64,000 nt of DNA from Skeletonema tropicum (Eukaryota > Bacillariophyta > Thalassiosirophyceae > Thalassiosirales > Thalassiosiraceae). A program made the position numbers and the translations under genes. Shown here piece after piece: positions 1 through 9,523 of the stretch. A model generated the notes under the pieces. That model did not search any database, had not been told where the DNA came from, and worked only from the letters and a program-made list of their open reading frames with translations. Where the stretch lies: assembly GCA_037178625.1 (NCBI GenBank), contig CM074127.1, positions 186,001 to 250,000 on the forward strand. Reading direction: 5' to 3'. Position 1 is the stretch's first letter. Each line of letters begins with the position of its first letter.

Positions 1-1027
1 TTGTTCTTGGTTTGAGAGCTTTAGTAGTATTTTTACCATGAAAGTACGAAATTGCTCCCTAAAGAGGTCCGTTGGGTAAGGTTCGGTATATTGCTCGAAA
101 CTATCAGAGGCACGACTACTCCAATTTTTGCTGGGGTCTACCGACAGTCTCCCTGCTGTGTGTATGAATTTATTTCACGATATATATGATAGATAATGGA
201 GTGTGTTTTCGTCAGAGGGGAGAACGGGTGCCGTCGGTGGCGCCGACGATAATTGAGGCCAATGTGCATGATAAATGGCGACAAAGATACACTATGACAG
301 TGGGGGTGGATAGACGGAAGATTTGTGCTTCTATATGGAGGGTTGATTTAGATGAGCAGTGGGTTTGATGGCAGTGAGGCACCATGCTATGTTGCGGAAA
401 GGTAGAGGAATAGACGAGGTGGTATGGTAATTTGGTACAACAATCGAGCGATTACAGGACACAACAACAAATTGCAATGGGCAGCTATGTGGGGCGTTCC
501 AGGAGTGAGCGGCAGGATAGAGCAGCCTTAAGCTGTGGGAAAAACGTAAGTTGTTTTAAAGTTTGGCACGTCAGCTGGTCGGTTGCGCCCCAGATGTTTA
601 TGCATAGGCATCTGAGGAGATTGAAGCAGATAAGTAAGCTTGACGGGGACGACGCTTTAGTGATTTCTACGACAATAACGAGTGATGTGCAGAAGAGACG
701 GCGACGGCAACGACTGAGAGGGGGAAGAGATGATGGAGACACTGTCCTGGTGGCGCAAGGTGATCGGTCCCATGGCAACATGGTTGATAGAGACCCATGC
801 AACACTGTGGAACGTGTTCGGGACACCGAGAGAGTTATTGGATTATGGCGAAGGTGAGAACGAAAGAAAGGTTGGGACTGTTGAGATTAGTAATGTGCAG
901 AAGAGACGGCGACGGCAACGACTGAAAGGTAGAAGAGATGTTGGAGACACTGTCCTGGTGGCGCAAGGTGATCGGTCCCATGGCAACATGGTTGATAGAG
1001 ACCCAAGCAACACTGCGGAACGTGTTC
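1..1027. repeat. Degenerate repeat DNA with a ~220-bp spaced direct duplication
   Basis: No convincing gene is seen. A block at about 663-828 (AGTGATGTGCAGAAGAGACG onward) recurs at about 887-1042 with a few substitutions. The two copies fall in different reading frames. Both can be read as a peptide containing GDTVLVAQGDRSHG, which faintly resembles the GDxVLV strand at the C-terminal end of Ty3/gypsy-type integrases. That resemblance is weak and is an inference. The surrounding reading frames are short and show no other retroelement motif. The second copy runs straight into the tandem repeat that starts near 1028. Confidence 0.5.
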
Positions 1028-1564
1028 GGGACACCGCAAGTCCACCCCCGAGTGTGAAAGCGAGGGAGTGGGATCGGGACACCGCAAGTCCACCCCCGAG
1101 TGTGAAAGCGAGTGAGTGGGATCGGGACACCGCAAGTCCACCCCCGAGTGTGAAAGCGAGTGAGTGGGATCGGGACACCGCAAGTCCACCGCAGAGTGTG
1201 AAAGCGAGTGAGTGGGATCGGGACACCGCAAGTCCACCCCCGAGTGTGAAAGCGAGTGAGTGGGATCAAGACACCGCAAGTCCACCCCCGAGTGTGAAAG
1301 CGAGTGAGGGTTTGCAACCTCCACGGTTGAACTCAGGCGACGAGGTGACAGGCGCGACAAAGGATCAAGACACCGCAAGTCCACCCCCGAGTGTGAAAGC
1401 GAGTGAGGGTTTGCAACCTCCACGGTTGAACTCAGGCGACGAGGTGACAGGCGCGACAAAGGATCAAGACACCGCAAGTCCACCCCCGAGTGTGAAAGCG
1501 AGTGAGGGTTTGCAACCTCCACGGTTGAACTCAGGCGACGAGGTGACAGGAGCGACAAAGGATC
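1028..1564. repeat. Two-phase minisatellite (48-bp units then 99-bp units)
   Basis: Five units of 48 bp (core GACACCGCAAGTCCACCC) are followed by three units of 99 bp. The longer units begin with the same core and add a 51-bp extension containing CCACGGTTGAACTCAGG. Both lengths are multiples of three, so a plus-strand frame from about 730 to 1701 stays open and would encode repeats of RDTASPPPSVKASEWD. Minus-strand frames are open too, as expected for any in-phase repeat, so openness is not evidence of coding. Units differ by only a few substitutions, which suggests recent slippage or unequal exchange. Confidence 0.85.
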
Positions 1565-1701
1565 GACATCGGAAGGAGAACAAGCGCAAAGGTGTGACAG
1601 CGAGTGAGCGGGTGGTGAAAAATTTTGCAGAGTCCTACCATGGCTTCGTTGGCATGCGGGACGCATCGGCAGGTCCATGTGCGATCGTAGAGGAAACATG
1701 A

Positions 1702-2451
1702 TTCAAATCATTTCAAGGTGAACGCTAACATTGCATCATTTGTTCCATAGTTCTGTTTTGCAGGTGAAGGTCTATAGACAGGGTCAAGCCTATAGACAGG
1801 GTCTAGCACAGACCTTGTCTCTTCCTGAAGCATTCTGTGTACGACTTGCTTCGCGCTGCATTTATGGAATCACAACCTCCCCCCTCATCAGAGGTTTAGG
1901 GTAAGGTTGGCCGCAGGCACAGAATGTTTGTCGTGGTGGGAGTGGCGCTGTTCCTTCATCGCCTCGATAGCTATTTTTTATGAGGTTGTTTCCGTGGCAA
2001 GTGAATTGGGTAGGATACCCAGTGCGTCTCCCTTGACGCCAACGTTAGCGTTAGGAGAGCTTCTTCCTCGGCCATCGACGACTGCTTCACCAGTTTGGGT
2101 TGGCGTGGAGAGATTGATGCTCACGAGATGTCACGTGCCCATCTCCTCTCCGCGCCTGTGTGGGGGGTGCCAAACTGCCTTTGCACTATGCCTCGTACCG
2201 AGGCGGTGGGCAGCTTTGCGTTGTGCAAAGGGGTTGGGTTTTTAGCACATTCTGAGCTCTAAAACCCTGCAGTTTTTGGCACCACACACACTCTCTTGTT
2301 TGCAGTCTCTCTTTTCTCTCTTTTGCTTGTGGAAGCAAGCTCAGTGGCATCCAGGAGTAGCAGTGCGAGCGGGAGGCGCGAAGAACCGAGGTCCAGTCTT
2401 GACTTGATCAAAAAGTAGTAGAGCACGCAGCTACAGGGACCTACCGCGAAC
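1702..2451. other. Intergenic, no gene recognised
   Basis: Only short frames are present and none has recognisable motifs. Around 1770-1803 the phrase CTATAGACAGGGTC occurs twice in a row. No RNA gene or transposon terminus was identified. Confidence 0.5.
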
Positions 2452-2606
2452 TATACCCCCCCTGGGTATAAAAATTTTGGCTAGCCTGCTCTGGTGGGTA
2501 TAACTTGAGTTTACACCCCGGCGGGTACTAGTTGAAACCGGAGGAGGTGGATAAATATTTTGGCTAGGCTTGATTTGGAGGGTGGATAAGCCGAGAACGA
2601 TAGGTG
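2452..2606. repeat. Dispersed repeat, copy 1
   Basis: This segment has the same order of words as 23998-24152: a C-run/GGGT(A/C)T start, AAAAATTTTGGCTAG, then GAAACCGG(G)AGG, a second (T)ATTTTGGCTAG-like word, TTTGGAGGG, and AAGCCGAG. The copies are clearly related but considerably diverged. No open frame is conserved between them, so this looks like a non-coding interspersed repeat. Class and boundaries are unknown. Confidence 0.65.
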
Positions 2607-4851
2607 CAGAAGAATTTCATCTGCGTCCAAACGGAGGGGCTGACATTAGAAAAATCTCAGACCCCATGTTGACGAGGTCACGAGGGGTCTGGAGCCCCAA
2701 GGATAAAAAATGACAAGAACAGAACATTTCTAAAAGAGCCCATAAAGAGCCAAATTGTCTCATATCACAGAAATACCGTCTCATTTACCGGAAACAATGT
2801 CCCATTTACCAGAAAATCAATATGGTAGTCCCGTTAATGTCATCAGTGACTGGAAAAGTTGGCAAAAAAAGAAGGGTGAAAACGAGGTCAGGAGGTTCCA
2901 GGGGTGCAACTTGACTTTTTTGGAAGAGGGGTAAATCGAGGTCACCAGGGTCTTGATACATACATAAGAGGAAAAATCCTCCTAGGTGGGGTAGAAAATT
3001 TTTTTTATGTCAGCCCCTCCTCCAAACACAAAAAAAAATACAGAATGAAAAAGGGGGGTAGCCCGGTTCGGGGAGTTCCTATGTAGAATTGGCCCCTCTT
3101 TATTCTTCTGCACAACTCTATCCCCACCAAAAGGTTGATACAGCACAGTTATTGGAAAGAGACAAAAAAATAGACACAGAGTCACAATGGAGGGAGGGAC
3201 TTCTCGAATTCTTGGCCTGCGCGCCTTTTCCAGGGGTCACTCTAGCGGGGAATCGGGGAGCCCCATCCATCATTTTTCTAGCCGTTTCACACAAAACTCA
3301 AATGTTGATCTCTTCGCACACAATAACCATGGCGGAGGCGGCTGCTATGGTATGAAGCGGAACGTCGGACTAAATCAGTAAAAGCCGGCGGCGATGCCCT
3401 CAGTGGACCGATATGACCCCATGATGTGAAGGATTATCAGCTAGAGCGCTCAGGGCCTTTATTTTGGGTGTCGCCTACAAAAGTGACCGTTATTTTGAAA
3501 CGAACGCAACAACTGCACCGCCCCCCTCATGAACAGAGGACCTTTGGGCTGTAAACACTCTTCCATTACTAGGATATTCGATAGAGGTGATGATATAACA
3601 ATAATTGACGAGCCGGTTCCGTTCTAATCCGTCAGAAACCGCCGATATGAGACCCCTTGATTGTCCTACGGACGCAGCGTGGCATATGCACAAATACTAC
3701 AGCACTTACAAGAGTAGAAGTTTGGGGATATACGACAACAAATAGGTGAGGCGTCGGTTGAAATGACAATACAATATACAGTGGTGTGATGATTTGTTTC
3801 GGTGTGGTGCGGTTGAGGTGATAATCTGGCCAGCCAGTGGGGTTGTGTCTTGTGTCAGTCATTGTTACTTAAACAACACTTAGAGTGGGCATTATATAAC
3901 TTGAAGTTGGTATGATCCAGAGGCATATGCAATGGTGGACGAGACTCTCGTCGTGGATTTAACTTTTGATGCGCAATCATTGATGATGTCTTCTGCTGAC
4001 TCCTTTCATGAACAATTCGATTGCTTCAGTGGACACAATCATTCAAGCCTACAACCAATCTGAGATATCTGATGACTTACTATTCAGCTTCGGCAACGTC
4101 AGCATTAGAGTTGATACCTGCGTCTTCACTTCGACGATGAGGCGGTAATTTCCAATTCATCATCGAGGCGAAGCGGCGGCATCCTGTTCAAGAGATGAAG
4201 CATCTACCCTACGACTAGAACTAATTTGCTGATAGAAATGAGAGATGACAGATGACCAGGGTGACAAACAAACAATATGCGCAACCGCTGGTAGAATACA
4301 TCAATCTGGGAATAGGAGAAGAATAAGTGTTAAAAGTGCTGGATTGAAGGGTGTGGCAAGTGGAAACATCTCTAAGGAGTTTTTTTGTCAGCTACAGTTG
4401 ATCCATTCGACGTAGCCATGTGTATTGACATCTTGTCGACCTTTACAGCGATGCAACAATCCACATAGTACATGTGGAAGAAATAAAACATATTCTATCT
4501 ATCTATCATTTTTTGTAAATCCTTACGGTAATATTTGTATTATCATAGTAGTCCCAACCCATTCACAAGCACCTCTCTAGTCTTCTAGAGAGATTGTACA
4601 TAGTGTATGATTTGAAAGTATTGTATACTCATTCTGCGTCCAGCCACGTCCACGTCCACCGTAAGGAACGGCCTTAGACCCTTGCATAGACCATCGTTTC
4701 GTATGTATTTTTTTTAGACTGTCTTGCTCCCTTTTGCACATTGCACAATCAAAAGAAAAAGAAATAATGGCACCAAATAATGTACTGGCAACAAACAGGA
4801 TGAGTGAATTTAATAGTAGTCATTCCAATACATTATATATCTTCTACTGAG
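2607..4851. other. Intergenic, no gene recognised
   Basis: All frames are short and lack known motifs. AT-rich stretches lie at about 4480-4560. The last few hundred bases should include the promoter of the AAA_16-TPR gene that starts at 4852, but no defined promoter element could be assigned. Confidence 0.5.
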
Positions 4852-7800
4852 ATGCACTGCTTCGTAGACGACAGCTCAGCTGCTAATTCAGGCAATGATG
4901 CTGGCGTATCAAATAATATGTTGGCCGCTACTTACAGCGATGGCATGATCATCGGTTTGAATGCTTGGATCGATAAAGCCATTCAAACTGTAAAATCAGC
5001 AGCCGTTACCACCGACCGTAACGATGAGCACAACAATATCGTGTGCTCTCAAGAGTATTTGTCATGTGCACTGAAAATAGCTCACTCCCTGGCAGACCAG
5101 CTCTGCGTTGTCGACGAAAAAAAGACAGTAACATTGACAGAATTTGAGAATGATGAAGGAGGGGGCATTACAACGTTGGATCCATCAATAATTAACGAAA
5201 TAATGGCAGAGCCACATCAGCGGCAATGGCAGCTGCGGCAGTACAAATCGTTGGCGCATTCCATTTACGTACGGTGTGGGGCTGACCGATTGCATGAAGG
5301 AAAGAAAGATGATTTCAGCAGTGCAACAGCGTTATCAAACGCCGATCTTGAGCCACTTCCGTTTCATCCTGATCAATCTTCTGATCCCGATGATTTGGGC
5401 GTGTTGGGTCAGCAGGTTTCGTCTTTGCTTGAAGATGGTAGTAGTGAGCATATCATCGAATATTTGAGCGTGCAATGTGCTACGTTGAGAGAGGACGTCT
5501 TCAGAGATATGTGTATCAACGATGATGCAAGAATGGTAGCAATACATGCACTGGGTTCCACCTTTTTTGAATTATTTTCTGGTGGACAAAAAGTATTGGA
5601 AAGTTTAGACACTGACCGGCAATCCTCTGCGGCAGAAATGATAGGGACGGAATTCTACGATAGACCTGATCAAATGTCAAACAAGACGCAACGAAGATCG
5701 CCATCATGCATGTTATCATCCGTTGAGCCACTGAAGTCATTGGGCTTGCCTAATGCTCTTTGTGACCTGATCGGTAACATGATAGGTTGCACAAGCAATG
5801 GAGGTGTGACTTTTGACGAGAGTTATAAAGCCGTGACAGATGTACGAGATGATTTGAAGTTGATGATGGATTCTCCCGAAGTATATCTTCGAGATCTCGA
5901 CATGATACATGCTTACAATGTTGGTCTTCAGATGGAGAGCATCGGGTGCAAGGGCATGGGCGGTCACACATCATTTTACGGCCGAGAGTCAGAGCTGGAA
6001 ATGTTGAAGGAGTCTTATCAAAGATCTATAACAAGTGGATGTGAAGTAGCCATGATATACGGGTCATCTGGAATAGGCAAATCAATGCTTTCTATCAAAT
6101 TTGCTGAGCATGTAACTGCTAGAAGAACAGGAAGCATGCTTGATGGCGGAAGCGGGATATTTTTGTCGGGGGGCTTCGATAAACTTCAACAGTCGCAGCC
6201 GTTCCACGCCATTAGCTCTGCGTTTGATGACTACTGTACATCATTGGCTGCTGCCAGCGACAAGTCGACAGTCGAAGTAGTTTCGACTGCGCTGCAAAGA
6301 GATCTTGGGGACGAAATGTCGGGTCTAGTCGCCGCGATGCCGAACTTGAGGGGCATTCTTGGCAGTGACTTCTGTTGTGACAATTGTGAGGATGACGATA
6401 GTAATGTTGCCGTTGATGCACAGAAGAGGTTGAGGTATCTCTTTTGTCAATTTATTGAAATCATTTTAGACTGCCAAGACGAGCCTCTTGTCCTTTTTCT
6501 CGACGACTGTCAATGGATAGACGCGGCTTCAGTAGCTCTGCTGAATCAGATATTGATAATGCCAAACAAGTCAGCCACGAACAAACAACGAAGGTTCTTC
6601 TTCTTTGGGTGTTGTCGCGATGATGAAGTGAATAAAGAGCATCCTCTGATTCTCATGCTTTCCTCGTTGGAAACTTTCGGAACCAAGACGACCAATATTA
6701 TGTTGACCTCCATGAGCAAAGAGACTGTCAACGAAATGGTGTCGACAACATTATCCTTGCTTCCGCGCCTCACGCGACCGTTGGCAGATATTCTGTATCA
6801 CAAAACGAAGGGGAGCCCTTTCTTTATCAAGCAGCTGGTGATCGAGTTATACAAACGACGCTTGTTGTATCCCAGCCTGACTGATCGCCGTTGGGTGTGG
6901 GAAAGCGACAATATTCGTGATATAGAGATTACGGATAGTGTTGCAACGTTCATCATGAAGAACTCGTTTCATAGTCTCCCTCCCGAAGTGATTTCGGCTT
7001 TGAGCGTGTTATCTTGCTTCGGTGCGAGTGCCAGTATCTCGACGATAGAAACTTTGGAAGCAGAGATTCAAACTCCACTCTTGGTTCCACTTGACACGGC
7101 AGTGGCTGAGAGTATTGTGGACAAAAGGGAAGGATCGTTCTACTTTATACATGATAAGCTACATGAAGCTGCGTACGATTCTATACGATCTGAACAGCGC
7201 TGCTTGCATCACTTCCGATATGGGTTGGCACTTGGTAATGTTGCAGTCAGAGAAAGAGATGACGTGTTGCTCATCACTGCTGTGGGCCAAATCAATCACG
7301 GTGGACCGCAAGCAGTCATCGATAGTGAGCAAGGTGTAGCTGTGGCTAGGTTGAATCTAGATGCGGGGAAGAAGGCCATGAAAATGTCTGACTTCTTCTC
7401 GGCTCATTCATTTTTCGATCGTGGCATCTCGTACTTGAGGAAAGGACACTGGGAGAAGCAGTACGATCTGAGTTTGGAACTGTTCAATCTAGCAGCCAAG
7501 TGTGCCTTGATGAACGCAGAGCATGCTCACCTCGAGATACTGATTCAACAAATAATGCACTTTGCCCGATGTTTTGAGGATAAGTGCCAGGCAATTCTTA
7601 TATCAATAACTCTCCTATTTTTATCAGGAAAAGTGCTTGAGGGTGTCAAGGCCTCACTTAGCACATTGGCAAGTCTTGGGGAGGAGCTCAGTCGAAGCCC
7701 AAGATGGATTCCTCAAATTGTTCTTAATTATGTTACTCCCACTTTAGTCCACAAGCATTTGAGTGCAACAGAGGCGAAGCTTGCTGAATTATCAGATGAT

Positions 7801-9194
7801 ACTTTGTTGAGCTATCATGCAATGGTTGACCCTTCAAAGATGATGGCAATGGAATTACTGGCCAATCTCTATGAATTGCTCTCTTTTACTTATGAAACAA
7901 TCAAATCGAGCTTTATTCTATCCAAAATGATCCAGATATCTTTGAAGCACGGCATGAGTCCACTATCTCCTCTTGCCTTTGTGCAGTACGGTAATTACAA
8001 TACTTTGGCCAGACAAAACTACGAGGTGGGTATGCAATACGTGAAACTTGGACTGGCTCTTATGAAGCAAAGTCCTTGTCGAGCTCACGATTGTCAGATA
8101 ATATTTCATTCAGCTTACACCCGATTGCATGTGGAGCCCATGCAGAGTGCTTGTGAGTTTTTCCATGATGGGTTCAAGGCAGCCATGAAGAGTGGTGCGA
8201 CCAGAAATGCAATGAAATGTGCCTACTTTTACGATATAACCTCGTTTTGGGCAGGCAAGAAATTAGATGAAGTTGCAAAGTCTATGGAAGAGACAATAAG
8301 TCAAATGAGATTTCACAAGAACTTGGTGTTGATATCTGTTATGCTCCCAATCGTTAGATTGACACTGAGGATGGTAGGCGAGTCAGTTATACCTCGGCAA
8401 AATAGTCTGACGAGTGTATTTGGCGAAACAACCAATGAAGAAGATATAACAGACAAGGTTTCCGGAGCCATGATAACAAAACAATTTATTGAGTGCTATG
8501 AAGCGTTCATATTCCGAGAGTTGGACAAAGCCAGGGATTGCGCTGAACGTTTTTTCTTGAACAGCGGTTCAGCTCTGTATGTTCGTACATTGTAAGTTCA
8601 TTGACTTGATGTTGATGACACATATGAATGCATGTATGTATTTCCGAATTTGAATCTTCCTCACACTCCTATGCTAACATTTGCGCTCTTTTTCTCATTC
8701 GCTTCAAGTTACTTTGGCTTGGTATCATTTTGGATTGGCAGGGAGACAAATGACAAAAAGTGGATAGCGAGGGGTGTGGAGTCGAAGGTTTCAATCGAGA
8801 AGCTGGCCGCATTAGCTTCTACATGGAACTTTCAGAACAGTGAGTTCGGAGATGTCACATGCTATACATTTTATCTAAATCACGCCATCTCTCATAGTGT
8901 TGTTCCTGTTGACCTTTACATCTAGAAACATATCTTCTCCAAGCCGAAGAGCAATTCTGTGCAAGAAACTTTGATTATGCAGAAAAACTGTACGATGATG
9001 CAATATTAAGTTCAAAAAAGCACAAATTTGTGAACGAGGAAGCACTGGCAAATGAATTGGCTGGGCATTTCTATCTTGATACAGGCAGGAAATACAAGTC
9101 GTTAAGTTACTTCTGTCAAGCGGAAGAGAAATACCGTGAATGGGGTGCTGTTACAAAAGCAAATGAGCTTGCAACATATTTGCGGAGCAATTGA
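4852..9194 (+). CDS. AAA_16 (Orc1-like) ATPase with TPR tail, degenerate kinase-like N-terminus, copy 1
   Basis: Exons 4852-8591, 8709-8839 and 8926-9194 join in frame to 1379 residues; the introns are 117 and 86 bp with GT-AG ends. The ATG at 4852 is chosen because the frame upstream has no ATG. A P-loop ATPase starts at YGRESE (about residue 376). Walker A is GSSGIGKS (about 403) and Walker B is LVLFLDDCQW (about 546). The rest (about 825-1379) is helical and TPR-like, ending in the A..YD.AI..A and Y.EWGA..KA signatures of this family. Before the ATPase, ALGSTFFELFSGG (about 232) and KAVTDVRDDLKLM (about 326) resemble the helix-F region and tail of the Ser/Thr kinase domain that precedes AAA_16 in relatives. 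No HRD or DFG motif is visible, so any kinase fold is inactive. Related proteins usually continue into GAF, histidine-kinase or cyclase domains; this one stops at the TPR region. A signalling role is inferred. Confidence 0.88.
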
Positions 9195-9523
9195 TCCAGA
9201 TTGTCTTTATATATTCTCAAAATTTTGTCAATTCTTAAGTCTTTACGACTCTTGGCTTGTGTCGATTTGTTTGTGGTTTGTAAGGAGTTGGTTTGGAATT
9301 TGAAAGAAATTGAGAGTTGTGGTGGCGTGAGAAGTTCCATGAAGAAACACTTGAAGCATGGTCTATCGTTTGTATTTGACGATTAAGAAATGCTCGAGGT
9401 ATGTTTCTTTCTACCGACTGTTAATTCTACGACTCTAAATGTGTTGCAAACACAACGTTGTTGGGATGATACTATCAATGAAGCAATTATGCATAATTGT
9501 TGCACTTTGAGGCTGGATACTTG
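9195..9523. other. Short intergenic gap between convergent genes
   Basis: AT-rich 3' flank shared by the plus-strand AAA_16 gene and the minus-strand DOMON-like gene. No gene, RNA or repeat was recognised. Confidence 0.5.

Noticed and set aside
1028..1564. CRISPR-like array of short repeats
   Set aside because: The units are contiguous tandem repeats with no unique spacers, in a eukaryotic context.
730..1701. 323-codon open frame as a gene
   Set aside because: Openness comes from in-phase tandem repeats; other frames over the same DNA are equally open and no conserved domain is seen.
4804..4851. Starting the first AAA_16 gene at the GTG at 4804
   Set aside because: Nuclear genes of this type start at ATG; the paralogue aligns from SSTEMHCF, and 4852 is the first in-frame ATG.
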